Both the position numbers and the translations under genes were made by a program. Under the pieces are notes generated by a model, which ran no database searches, was not told the origin of the DNA, and worked only from the letters and a program-made list of their open reading frames with translations. Positions 15,026 through 22,724 of a stretch of 34,875 nt of DNA are shown piece by piece; position 1 is the stretch's first letter; every line of letters starts with the position of its first letter. This DNA comes from a virus: the IMG/VR virus record IMGVR_UViG_3300025324_000318, positions 1 to 34,875 of that record; one strand, 5' to 3'.

Positions 15026-15853
15026 CTAGGACGCGTGCGCAAACTGCGCGTCGAGCTTATGCGTGACTGCCTCCCGCGTGTCGGCCACCAGGATCGGGCA
15101 CAGGTCGATGCCCACCGTGACCGCGGCGGACACGTCAGCGACCCAGTTGTCGTTGACGAAGAAACTGGCCTTGCCGGCGATCGATACCTTGAGCAGCAGG
15201 TTGATCCAGGTTTCATCGGCCATGGCCACGCCGAGATCCGCATGCGTGGCATCGACATTATTGGCGACACCCACGCCGCGGAGCGTGTCCGTCGTGGCTG
15301 CCGGATCCCAGAGGAAGCCGACGGCATCCGTGGCGGTCGTCGTGAACGTGGTAACGGACAGCGTGGCCGGCATCTCCAGCGTGGAAGCCGCCACGTCCGT
15401 GAAGCCCACGAAAAAGGCGATCTTCTGGGCGACGTCGACCTTGAGCCGCGTCGAGAAGTACAGCTTGCCCTCCTCGGCCTCGTAGACCACGGGCCCGGTC
15501 ATCGAGGAGCCGTCGGCGGCCACACCCGTACCGGCATTGCCCGTTTCAAGCCGCACCTTACCCTCGTTGGCCACGATCACCGGATCGAGTGCTTGGGCGT
15601 CAGTGCCCTTATTCACCGTCCAAAGGGTACTGAGCGTGTTGAGGCCAAAGTGATCGCTGACATAACGGGGCGCGGATTCGCTCCACAGCGGAATTCCATC
15701 GGCCGAAAACCAAGCTTGCGCGCGGTCGTCATAGACCAGCAGCCGACCCTCGGTTTCGTCGAAATACGTGGCCCCCATGCCGCCTTTTCTGGGCCGGCCG
15801 GTGCTGGGCCCGGATAGGGGCAGACCATGCAGTGACAAGCGGCGAGTAGCCAT
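15026..15853 (-). CDS. Fibre or decoration protein with LamG-like domain, 275 aa
   Basis: After a basic, loop-rich N terminus (residues 1-25), a short strand repeat with VYDDRAQAWFS follows. From about residue 60 onwards comes a beta-sandwich segment (HFGLNTLSTLWTVNKG) that continues with alternating strands rich in Thr, Val and Ala to the C terminus. This is typical of concanavalin-like/LamG jelly-roll domains in phage fibres and resembles the modules of the cysteine-rich protein. The ATG at 15853 has AGGAG ten bases before it. Its place after the 524-aa fibre-like gene fits a receptor-binding or decoration role. No catalytic site is seen. Confidence 0.6.
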   Translation of the reverse strand: MATRRLSLHGLPLSGPSTGRPRKGGMGATYFDETEGRLLVYDDRAQAWFSADGIPLWSESAPRYVSDHFGLNTLSTLWTVNKGTDAQALDPVIVANEGKVRLETGNAGTGVAADGSSMTGPVVYEAEEGKLYFSTRLKVDVAQKIAFFVGFTDVAASTLEMPATLSVTTFTTTATDAVGFLWDPAATTDTLRGVGVANNVDATHADLGVAMADETWINLLLKVSIAGKASFFVNDNWVADVSAAVTVGIDLCPILVADTREAVTHKLDAQFAHAS

Positions 15854-15878
15854 ACTTGGGTTTCTCCTCTCGTCTGTC

Positions 15879-17453
15879 TTAGTCGGCGATTGTTTCTGAG
15901 CCGCTCACTGCCGACGGTAAGACAGCTCTGTCAAAGATCCGTCCAAACCAGGACTGGAGTTTCCCGGCGCGGTCGTTGGTCATGGCCAGCGTGTAGCGGT
16001 CCTCGACCGTCAGATCGCGAATGTTTTCAAATAACGCGGCATAGGGACCGCCGCGGTAAAGCTGCACGGCTGGCGTCAAGATCAAGTCATCCACGTACAG
16101 GTGGCCCGTGTTCGAAATGGCAGTTGACGCGCGGAATTGCAAGTACGTGATCGTCGGCAGGAAGTTGGGAGTGCGGAAGAACGCGGTCTTGGCTGCGAAC
16201 GCGGTATCAGATATAGCCGTCAGATTCGTTGTCAGGCGGTTGTTGGTCGCGGCCTCGTCCGAGATCACGGCATTGAGTCCGTCCACCAGCTCGACCTCGA
16301 TGACGCCCGTGGTGCCGGTTAATTTCTTGAACTGCACGGACAGCGCGTACTGCGTGTTGGCCCGCAGATTGACGCGCTGGCGAATGGTGTGCAGCTGCGC
16401 GCCGTTGCCGATCAGATCCATGGCCTTCCAGGTCGCGCCCTGCCCGCCGACTTGAATCTCGGCGATTGTGATCGTGCCCGTGTCGAAGTTGTTGGCGCTC
16501 GTTAGTGGATTCTGGTCGCCGCCGGGCCGAACCGCGTTGAATGTGACCGTGTGGGTGAAATTCGGACTCGTGCCAGTCGTGGTGACTGCGACGTCGGACA
16601 GGTCCTCCAGGGCCGCCAGGGCGGCCTGCACGTCAGCGCCTGCCGCATTGAACACCAGCGGCTTGGTGGTGACCACTGAGCCGTCCAGGAGCGTCCAGGA
16701 GAGCGTGTAATGGCCGGTGGTCGGCGTACCGCTAATGGCCACGGTCTGCTTTTCCGGATCCGTCACGCCCACTGTCGTCGTCACCGTGCCGACGTGGATG
16801 ATCCAGTCATCGGGCGTATTCGTGCGATCGTCTTCATTGTCGAACGATGGATTAGCCACCAGGCCATTGGCTGGGCGGACTGCGGCCAGGTTGCGCGAGA
16901 TTGCGCTGCCAGTCGGCCAGTCGTGTTCCTGGACGCTGGCGGTCGAAATAGCGCCGGCGAGGTTCAGATTGATGCCGTTGACGAGTCCGGTGCCGACCAG
17001 CGTTTCCGCGATGATTTGCTCGAGCGCACGGCCTTGGGTATCGACCGTGCTCACGATTAGCGTGGGTGCGCTGGTGTCAGGTGGCGTTGGCGTTCCTCCC
17101 ACCACGTTACGCTTGACAGTCTCGGCCCCGACTCGCATTTGCCGGATTAGCTCCGTGACAGCGGCCGTGGAGCTAATGGCCGCCGATGGCATGTCGGCCT
17201 TCACGGCTTCCAGGAGCGTGGCATTTGCCAATTGGAATAGCGTGGAGGCCAATTGTGTCTGCCGCTCGTTCTGCCGGCCGGCGGTCACCACGCCGTTGGT
17301 GATCGGGTTGCCCTCGAGCGTGCCCGTGTCGTATTCAGCCAGGAGTAGATCGATCAGCGCCGGAATGGTCGTGCCCTGCGCAGTGTGAATGCCGATCAGG
17401 GTATCGCAGATTTCTCGGAAGCGGTCGAAGAATTGGGTAAAGTTGATGGTCAC
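15879..17453 (-). CDS. Fibre-like structural protein with a fibronectin-type and CBM-like domain, 524 aa
   Basis: The N terminus is helical (residues 1-110), suited to attachment. At about residues 230-310 there is a repeat-like module with TVAISGTPTTGHYTLSW, then an Ala-rich VQAALAALEDL helix and a TVTFN strand, a layout seen in bacterial surface and phage-fibre repeats. From about residue 340 to 460 the pattern fits a carbohydrate-binding jelly roll (NTQYALSVQFKKLTGTTG, then FRASTAISNTGHLYVDDLIL). It starts with GTG at 17453, without a Shine-Dalgarno, directly after a terminator-like hairpin. It is probably a tail fibre or adsorption protein; the receptor is unknown. Confidence 0.6.
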   Translation of the reverse strand: MTINFTQFFDRFREICDTLIGIHTAQGTTIPALIDLLLAEYDTGTLEGNPITNGVVTAGRQNERQTQLASTLFQLANATLLEAVKADMPSAAISSTAAVTELIRQMRVGAETVKRNVVGGTPTPPDTSAPTLIVSTVDTQGRALEQIIAETLVGTGLVNGINLNLAGAISTASVQEHDWPTGSAISRNLAAVRPANGLVANPSFDNEDDRTNTPDDWIIHVGTVTTTVGVTDPEKQTVAISGTPTTGHYTLSWTLLDGSVVTTKPLVFNAAGADVQAALAALEDLSDVAVTTTGTSPNFTHTVTFNAVRPGGDQNPLTSANNFDTGTITIAEIQVGGQGATWKAMDLIGNGAQLHTIRQRVNLRANTQYALSVQFKKLTGTTGVIEVELVDGLNAVISDEAATNNRLTTNLTAISDTAFAAKTAFFRTPNFLPTITYLQFRASTAISNTGHLYVDDLILTPAVQLYRGGPYAALFENIRDLTVEDRYTLAMTNDRAGKLQSWFGRIFDRAVLPSAVSGSETIAD

Positions 17454-17465
17454 GCGCGGCCCAAC

Positions 17466-17511
17466 AAAAAAGGCCGCTGCACAAGTCCTCGCAAGGAGTC
17501 ATGCGGCGGCC
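17466..17511 (-). terminator. Intrinsic terminator-like hairpin before the 524-aa fibre gene
   Basis: On the minus strand the arms GGCCGCCGCA and TGCAGCGGCC pair with one mismatch, with an inner stem ACTCCT/AGGACT, followed by TTTTTT at 17466-17471. This is the standard intrinsic terminator form. It lies about 30 bases after the 45-aa ORF stop and 13 bases before the fibre gene start, so fibre expression must depend on readthrough or a promoter overlapping the hairpin. Confidence 0.75.
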
Positions 17512-17540
17512 GTTGATTCGGTGCCAGTGTCAGCCGTCGA

Positions 17541-17678
17541 TTATGGCTGGTTTGCGGGGCTGAGTCCACCGAACTTCAGCCGATCGGCCGTGCCGCTAGA
17601 TTGGCCGTCGCTCGATCGGCTGCCGCCGAAAGACGCGGCTCGGTCCGCGACGCGGAAAATGGAGACGTTGCCGGCCAT
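17541..17678 (-). CDS. Possible 45-aa protein
   Basis: This minus-strand ORF lies in the otherwise empty stretch 17512-17852. It starts with ATG and ends with TAA, then a terminator follows 30 bases on. The peptide is Ser/Gly-rich with RVADRAASFGGSRSS near its start and KFGGLSPANQ at its end. No homology is recognised and the ribosome site is weak. The ORF-plus-terminator layout is the reason for listing it. The rest of the gap (17679-17852) shows no feature I can support. Confidence 0.35.
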   Translation of the reverse strand: MAGNVSIFRVADRAASFGGSRSSDGQSSGTADRLKFGGLSPANQP

Positions 17679-17852
17679 GCCGCAGATTCAATCGTCACTC
17701 GAGGGACGCCGATAGCAGCGGCGGTCGACGAGCGGCTGCCGGTGCCATTGGATCCTGCGTCGCAGTACTCGGCGGCAGGTGATGGCCACCGTCGCCGAAT
17801 TTCGCGGCGCGAGCAGCTTGACAACGCCGCATATTTCTGCGACGCTTCCTGG

Positions 17853-18566
17853 ATGAAGCAAATCGCAGGCACCAAAGGCGGCAGCGGCGTTTGGCAGCGG
17901 ATTATCTCCGCGATGCCGGAGCACGACGTCTATATCGAGGCCTTTTGGGGACGTGGCACCATTGCCAGACTCAAGAGGCCTGCGACGCATACAATCGGCC
18001 TCGATTTGGATCCTGACGCCATTTCCAGCGGCAGAGGACTCGGGCTAATGTTTCGGGCCGACGCGATTACGTGGCTGGCGGATTACTTCTTTGGTCAACC
18101 TGGTGCCGCCGCTACTTTCGGCGGCTTCCCATTCAGGCAGCACTTCGTCTACCTCGATCCGCCGTATCTTGGCTGCTCAGGGTACTACAAGCACGAGCTG
18201 ACCGAGGAACAACACCGAGGCCTGTGCCGCCTGTTTCTGCGGCTGCCATGCCCTGCGGCTCTTAGTGGATACCGGACCGACGTCTACGCCGACGAATTGG
18301 GCGACACTCGATCGACCGACATTCCCACAGTGAACCGCGCCGGCCGGCGAGTCACCGAAACCGTGTGGTTTAACTATCCAGAACCGCGTCGGTACCATGA
18401 CACCAGATTCGTCGGCCTCGGCCGACGAGAGCGGGAAAGGATTCGGCGGCGTGTACGCAATTGGTCCGCTGGCCTGAAGCGGATGCCTGCGGCGGAGCGG
18501 CAGGCGGTTATCGAGGCCTGTGCCGCTGCGTCCAGAGTCATTGGATCCGCCGACGAAGGCACCTAG
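17853..18566 (+). CDS. Dam-like DNA adenine methyltransferase, plus strand, 237 aa
   Basis: The layout is that of D12/Dam-class N6-adenine methyltransferases, which methylate adenine in DNA and protect it from restriction. The N-terminal TKGG followed by YIEAFWGRGTIARL (residues 27-40) is the SAM-binding FxGxG loop. THTIGLDLDPDAI supplies the acidic strand end, and VYLDPPY (DPPY) is the catalytic motif, followed by a Cys- and Tyr-rich target region. The start at 17853 was chosen because homology-like sequence begins there; the upstream in-frame extension looks like non-coding DNA. The ribosome site is poor. The gene is on the opposite strand to the rest of the late operon and ends against the 166-aa gene with a four-base convergent overlap, so it looks like an insertion. 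It may be an anti-restriction or regulatory methylase. Confidence 0.8.
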   Translation: MKQIAGTKGGSGVWQRIISAMPEHDVYIEAFWGRGTIARLKRPATHTIGLDLDPDAISSGRGLGLMFRADAITWLADYFFGQPGAAATFGGFPFRQHFVYLDPPYLGCSGYYKHELTEEQHRGLCRLFLRLPCPAALSGYRTDVYADELGDTRSTDIPTVNRAGRRVTETVWFNYPEPRRYHDTRFVGLGRRERERIRRRVRNWSAGLKRMPAAERQAVIEACAAASRVIGSADEGT

Positions 18567-19063
18567 CGTGGGGCAGGGGTTTCTCGTCCGTATTGACGGC
18601 GCAGCCTTTCCTGCTTCTCATTAAACTCTTTGGCGTTTTGCTCGTGCTCCTGCGCCATTGCTTCGGCAAAGTCCATGAAGGCGCCAAATCCGGTATCCGC
18701 AATATCCCCAACGATCATAAATTGATGCGAGAGATCTACGATGCGATTGCGACCGAGCTGGGCCTCTATAGTAAGCGTCCACAACTCAGCATCCTGACCG
18801 CCCAGCGTGGCTGGCCCGTCGTATCGCCATTTTTGGCCGACCACTCGACGCTCGCCAAGGTAGCCTTGCCCGTCGAGCTTCATCGTCAAAAGAGTTTTGA
18901 TCGCGGATGCCCTGGCTTTTGCGCTTTCTGGCCGATCAGATTGAAGCCCATCCATTAGTCGCTGCGAAACGCGCGTAACGACATTGCCGCCGTAGTGTTT
19001 TGACGCAGTTACAAACACCGCAGAGGCTGAAGCTAGCAGGATGCCGCCGAGAAGCACTGGCAA
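18563..19063 (-). CDS. Membrane-anchored unknown protein, 166 aa
   Basis: I do not recognise the family. A hydrophobic N terminus (PVLLGGILLASASAVFVTA) forms a signal-anchor, followed by a soluble part with beta strands and an acidic, Glu/Gln-rich helical tail (MAQEHEQNAKEFNEKQERL, about residues 135-153). The start is unclear: TTG at 19063 is the first plausible codon, GTG at 19057 the second. The frame is open for over 20 codons further upstream without ATG, so the true N terminus may differ. It overlaps the plus-strand methylase at the 3' end by four bases. Possibly a tail-associated or lysis-associated protein. Confidence 0.5.
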   Translation of the reverse strand: MPVLLGGILLASASAVFVTASKHYGGNVVTRVSQRLMDGLQSDRPESAKARASAIKTLLTMKLDGQGYLGERRVVGQKWRYDGPATLGGQDAELWTLTIEAQLGRNRIVDLSHQFMIVGDIADTGFGAFMDFAEAMAQEHEQNAKEFNEKQERLRRQYGRETPAPR

Positions 19064-19143
19064 CCACGGAAAGGGAATTCCGGCGGTGGCTGGTATGTCG
19101 ACATAACAGGCTATTCGACACCCCGTCCACCCATCTTGTCAAA

Positions 19144-20952
19144 TTATTGTCCCGATTGTCCCGGCCCGTTGAAAGACTGCATTTGCGTGCGGGAAAAGAA
19201 ATTCGGCAGAAACAGATTGGTGTAGGGTGTGGATTTGTCGGTCGGTGAGCTACCGGCGCGAAGCGACTCCAGAAACGTCGGTGGCCTTTCCAGGGCGTAA
19301 GTGTATTTACACTGGGCTCGCCACCTGCGCAGCACGCCGTCCGGCATCAGTTCCGGTACTTCCGGCAGAATATGCGCCTCCAGGATCACTTCTTTGATGC
19401 CATTGTGATCGGTCATATCCTCTGGTGGCGGAATCGCTGGCCAGTGCCCGACTCGCTCGGCGATGATCGACAGTATTCGCCGGCACACTGGAGCGTGCAG
19501 CCTGGCAATGACGCACGTGGGCTTGGTCAGGTCCTCTGGAATCGATGAATACGGAATCTGCACGTGTCCATAAACTGTGTGGTATCGCTGGTCGATCTCC
19601 ACATAGTTGTAGGGGTACTGAATGTTTTCCTGCTGGTCGGTCAGGCCATTGGTGGGATCATCGGGTGGTTCGTAGGACACAAAGAACTCGACGTCACCAT
19701 GCTGCTGATCATCTCGATTTGGCGGCTCGCCTTGCGGAACAATAAAAGCTGTGCCCACCATGCCGTGTACATCGTCGCACGGGCTCTGTAGATAGGTGGC
19801 GAACATGCCGGCCGGTGATCCATAGGGATTGGGCATTGGCCACACTCGCTCGTCATAATTGGGCAAGATGAGCGGTCGGCCCATCTGTGCCGTCGCGACG
19901 TTGAGCGCTGTCGGAAATGAAGAGTTGGGGTGTGCGATCACGGCCCGCATGTCGATACGATTTTCGGTTTCGTAATGCACGATTTGAAGTGATTCGAGAT
20001 ACACGCCGACCGGCGCCACTCCAGGGCTGGGGCTCCAAGTTTTGCGCAAATCTCCCAGCCTTGCGAAAACCACCGCGTAGCAGGCCGATAGCAGTCCGCG
20101 CTGATTCGAGTCCGGCGCGCCGCTCATCGAAATATCAAAACCGGAATAGCCGATCAAACCGTTGCTACTGGGTGAAATCGACTCGCTGTATTTCGCGTCC
20201 CACTCGACACCGGGCGAGGGCGGAGCGCGCCAGCTCTGTTGGTCGACAATCGTATATCGCAAGGTGAGTCCGTCCGCTGACTGCACGAATCGCTGCGTCA
20301 CGCGGCGGTATTCCAGCGATAAGCTCGGCACGCAAAGGTGCCGGAAAAGGTGCGGCCAGTACGCGGAATGCGTGACTCTCAGCACTCCATCCCATGTCCG
20401 CCGATTGAAAAACTTCTCGTCGCGAGTTTCCTCCATCGACCAGCGGTTGTTTAATACGCTGCTGCTGGTTGTAGCGCCAAAAGTATCCTGCTGTCCTTGC
20501 GAAAACTGCGCGGCGCCGCAGCGGACGATCGACACGTCGATCTCGAATTCCACACGGAACACCTTGCTGCCCGCGATGTGCGTGATGCGGAGGGCCTTGG
20601 GTTTCGGTCCATTCTCCACGTCGAGCGGTAGTTCATCGCTGGCCGCGGCGGGGAGGCCAGTGGCCGTGACCAATGGAACGCCGGCAATGGAATAGCGGAA
20701 ATTGCCGCGCGGGTGCATCAGCATGGCTTCTATGGCTCGGTGCCGATCGGCTGCCGTCGCGAAAGACGATGAGCTGCCAGGGAACACGTTGGCGAAGTGA
20801 GCCGAGTCGGCATGCACGAGCCCGCGCACCACGATATTGAAACGGTGGTACAAAAGGTCCGTATTCGACTCGTCGTACTCACACGATTGATCGAAGCGCG
20901 TCGTTTCGCAAAACGTGATGCTCACATCGTTATAGGTCAGTGTGGTGCTCAT
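19144..20952 (-). CDS. Large tail structural protein, 602 aa
   Basis: I do not recognise the family. The protein is mostly beta, with a Cys pair at residues 15 and 24 (FCETTRFDQSCEYDESN), a CGAAQFSQGQQD loop near 175, many aromatic residues and no transmembrane segment. It ends in a loop-rich, Pro-rich segment. The size, late position and coupling to the tape-measure candidate (ATGA at 20949-20952) fit a distal tail or baseplate hub protein. The ATG at 20952 has only a weak AAGG more than ten bases upstream, which is common in this window. Confidence 0.55.
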   Translation of the reverse strand: MSTTLTYNDVSITFCETTRFDQSCEYDESNTDLLYHRFNIVVRGLVHADSAHFANVFPGSSSSFATAADRHRAIEAMLMHPRGNFRYSIAGVPLVTATGLPAAASDELPLDVENGPKPKALRITHIAGSKVFRVEFEIDVSIVRCGAAQFSQGQQDTFGATTSSSVLNNRWSMEETRDEKFFNRRTWDGVLRVTHSAYWPHLFRHLCVPSLSLEYRRVTQRFVQSADGLTLRYTIVDQQSWRAPPSPGVEWDAKYSESISPSSNGLIGYSGFDISMSGAPDSNQRGLLSACYAVVFARLGDLRKTWSPSPGVAPVGVYLESLQIVHYETENRIDMRAVIAHPNSSFPTALNVATAQMGRPLILPNYDERVWPMPNPYGSPAGMFATYLQSPCDDVHGMVGTAFIVPQGEPPNRDDQQHGDVEFFVSYEPPDDPTNGLTDQQENIQYPYNYVEIDQRYHTVYGHVQIPYSSIPEDLTKPTCVIARLHAPVCRRILSIIAERVGHWPAIPPPEDMTDHNGIKEVILEAHILPEVPELMPDGVLRRWRAQCKYTYALERPPTFLESLRAGSSPTDKSTPYTNLFLPNFFSRTQMQSFNGPGQSGQ

Positions 20953-22055
20953 GGTATCTTCGCCTTGGGGGGCTTTGATCTCTCCTTGGCGATTTCGCCG
21001 ATGTGCTCCATCAAGGCGTCGAACATCAACTTGTCGCCAGTGATTTCAAAGTATTCAAGAACCTTCACGAGCATTTCGTTGATCTTTTCTAAAAAGATCA
21101 ACTTATTGATGATCTCTATCACATAGCTTCTGGCATGCGTGAGTCCGCCGGCCGCGAGGTTTTTGATTTGTGCTCCCAGCACACGCCATGGCTGTTCAGC
21201 CTGCTCAGCGCGATTCTGAGCCTGCGTCATAAATCGAAAGCTACCGCCCGTGGCGCTCGACAGGTCGATGTCGCGCTGAATGCGTTTGTATTGCAGCGAG
21301 GCCAAGCCTTCGGAATGGGCGAGCGAGTACATGGCCAAATGACTTTGACTCGCAATCTGGCCAAGCGTGAAGCGGCGAATTGCTTCGTTGAGTTTCAGGA
21401 TGTTCGCCGAGGCCATGCGAATGGCGTTCATTAGCTCGCGAAAACTTGGGCCTTGCCCGCCTCCGCCACTTCCCCCGCCTCCGCTTCCGCCACCACTGCC
21501 ACCACCGGCCGAACCTCCGCTTCCCCCGCCCCCTCCGCCTCCTGTGCCGCTCGGTCCCTGTGGCCCGGCTGGCCCGGGCTTGACTGGCGGCGCGCTCGGT
21601 CCCTGTGGCCCGGCTGGCCCCGTGCCACCTGCCGATCCACCTGGCCCCTGGGGCCCTGCTGGGCCTGGCTTGGGTGGTGGCTGCTGCTGATAGCCTGGCT
21701 GCCCATAGGAGGAATCGGGGGGATCGTAGGTGCCGCCGCGCTGATTGAGCGACACGAACCGCCCGCGATCATCGCGTGGTCGCCGCAGGCCCGAGCGCGT
21801 GACTTCCTGACCGAATGTCTTGGAAACTCGGCCCGTCGCCCTCACCGGTCCGGACGCTGCTGAGGCGGTGGCCGATGCACCTCTTGCTGCGCCAGCCTCG
21901 GCGCTGACCGCTCCCCGAGCCGCTGCTTGCCGGGCCACGCCAGCCAAGCTCGCCCGAGCCGCCGCCAGTCCTTCAGCCGTCAGCAGGCGGGATCCGGTCG
22001 AGGCCGCCGCTCTGGCGAGCACACCGCCGATCGCTCCTAGTAGCGGTAGTGGCAT
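20949..22055 (-). CDS. Tape-measure-position protein with collagen-like and poly-Gly segment, 368 aa
   Basis: The gene follows the frameshifted chaperone gene, the usual place of the tape measure. The N terminus (1-70) is Ala-rich and hydrophobic, next a basic linker (RRPRDDRGRF near residue 91). At about residues 130-170 there are GPAGPQGP collagen-like triplets three times, then a Gly-rich run to about 201, and a helical C-terminal half with IIEIIN/FLEKINEMLVKV-type heptads. A typical tape measure is all-helical and over 600 residues, so this one is unusually short. It may be a small internal tail protein or a short tape measure. The ATG at 22055 is chosen because the upstream in-frame codons overlap the chaperone end. 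Confidence 0.55.
   Translation of the reverse strand: MPLPLLGAIGGVLARAAASTGSRLLTAEGLAAARASLAGVARQAAARGAVSAEAGAARGASATASAASGPVRATGRVSKTFGQEVTRSGLRRPRDDRGRFVSLNQRGGTYDPPDSSYGQPGYQQQPPPKPGPAGPQGPGGSAGGTGPAGPQGPSAPPVKPGPAGPQGPSGTGGGGGGGSGGSAGGGSGGGSGGGGSGGGGQGPSFRELMNAIRMASANILKLNEAIRRFTLGQIASQSHLAMYSLAHSEGLASLQYKRIQRDIDLSSATGGSFRFMTQAQNRAEQAEQPWRVLGAQIKNLAAGGLTHARSYVIEIINKLIFLEKINEMLVKVLEYFEITGDKLMFDALMEHIGEIAKERSKPPKAKIP
21549..21620. repeat. 27-bp direct repeat inside the collagen-like segment
   Basis: A 27-base unit, starting GCTCGGTCCCTGTGGCCC on the plus strand, occurs at 21549-21575 and again at 21594-21620 without a mismatch. It encodes the GPAGPQGP motif on the minus strand. Recent internal duplication of the collagen-like segment explains it. 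Such repeats are prone to expansion and contraction. Confidence 0.8.
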
Positions 22056-22059
22056 GAAC

Positions 22060-22724
22060 TCATTCCCCGTTTTGCGAGCGACCAACTTCGGTCATGTGCC
22101 GCTCATAATCGAACTGGGACCTGGCGGCATCCAGTGTCGTACACGTGAACCACGCCCTGTCTAATGGTTTGCCGAAGAACACGCCGGCCTGCGCCTCGAT
22201 CGCCGATCGTACTTGGTTCGCCTGGCGGATTTCACCGCGGCCAAGATTCAGCCAGAGACCAAAGAAGGCGCGGTAGTCCCGTTCGAAGAGCCGGGCGGTG
22301 TCGCAGCCGTAGCAGGCGGCGGCGTCGGCCAGGGGCTGGTACTTTTTTTTAGATCGTCGGCGTAGCCGCAGAAAACGGACCACAGCGCCAGTCGCTCCTG
22401 CAACGTCAGTCCCGCCGATCCATCGAACGCCTTGACCTTGAAGGCCCGGCAAATCATCTCGCCCATGATCCGCGAGGCTTCGGATTCGCCATCGTCCACG
22501 GCCTGCGGATGCTTGTCGCCAATGAACTCGGGATCATTGTCGATGGCCATCCAGATTTCGAGCGGATCCGCAGCGCGCTCTCGCAGGCCGTCCCAGTAAC
22601 GAAAGATGGCGCGGTGCGATTCGTCGATCTTCCCGAACGCGGGAAGTGTTCGCAGATCCACGTCTGCCTGTTGCCGTCGCTGATTGTCGCGCCTGCCGAA
22701 CAGGCGCCGCAGAAAGTGAAACAT
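22060..22724 (-). CDS. Tail assembly chaperone, -1 frameshifted long form (gpGT-like), 221 aa
   Basis: Slipping back by one base on the A8 run at 22343-22350 joins the short form to a reading frame that continues for over 90 codons to a stop at 22060. The added domain is well coded: KKKYQPLADAAACYGC, then RDYRAFFGLWLNLGRG and a basic-acidic C terminus ending NGE. The next gene starts four bases before the end of this frame. In lambda and many siphoviruses the gpGT form is made at a low, fixed ratio to gpG and both are needed for tails. The site, direction and place just upstream of the tape-measure candidate match that pattern closely. Confidence 0.75.
22248..22724 (-). CDS. Tail assembly chaperone, short form (gpG-like), 158 aa
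   Basis: This is the zero-frame product. A basic start (MFHFLRRLFGRRDN) is followed by an acidic helical domain with IFRYWDGLRERAADPLEIW (about residues 40-58), MGEMICRAFKVKAFDG and ERLALWSVFCGYADDL. In phages this protein and its frameshifted form guide assembly of the tail tube on the tape measure and are not in the virion. The ATG at 22724 shares an A with the preceding stop (TAATG). After the A8 run the zero frame continues for about 35 Pro/Thr/Ser-rich residues, unlike the rest. That and the long -1 frame point to frameshifting rather than a sequence error. Confidence 0.7.
   Translation of the reverse strand: MFHFLRRLFGRRDNQRRQQADVDLRTLPAFGKIDESHRAIFRYWDGLRERAADPLEIWMAIDNDPEFIGDKHPQAVDDGESEASRIMGEMICRAFKVKAFDGSAGLTLQERLALWSVFCGYADDLKKSTSPWPTPPPATAATPPGSSNGTTAPSLVSG
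22342..22350 (-). other. Slippery sequence A AAA AAA for -1 programmed frameshift
   Basis: On the minus strand an eight-A run follows GATCT, read CTA AAA AAA AGT in the zero frame. After a -1 slip both tRNAs re-pair with AAA and the next codon is AAG, giving Leu-Lys-Lys-Lys-Tyr. This is the strongest bacterial slippery type. I see no obvious strong pseudoknot downstream by eye; GC-rich stems are possible. Confidence 0.75.

Noticed and set aside
15035-15817. Long plus-strand frame opposite the LamG-like gene
   Set aside because: It is a shadow of a GC-rich gene with high Arg/Gly/His content and no signal for translation.
17576-17875. 99-codon minus-strand frame in the gap before the methylase
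   Set aside because: It has low-complexity Ser/Ala/Arg composition and overlaps the methylase start and the better-supported 45-aa frame.
21440-21720. GC-rich repeats that look like a possible CRISPR-like array
   Set aside because: They are in-frame collagen-like and poly-Gly codons of the tape-measure candidate, with no regular spacer pattern.
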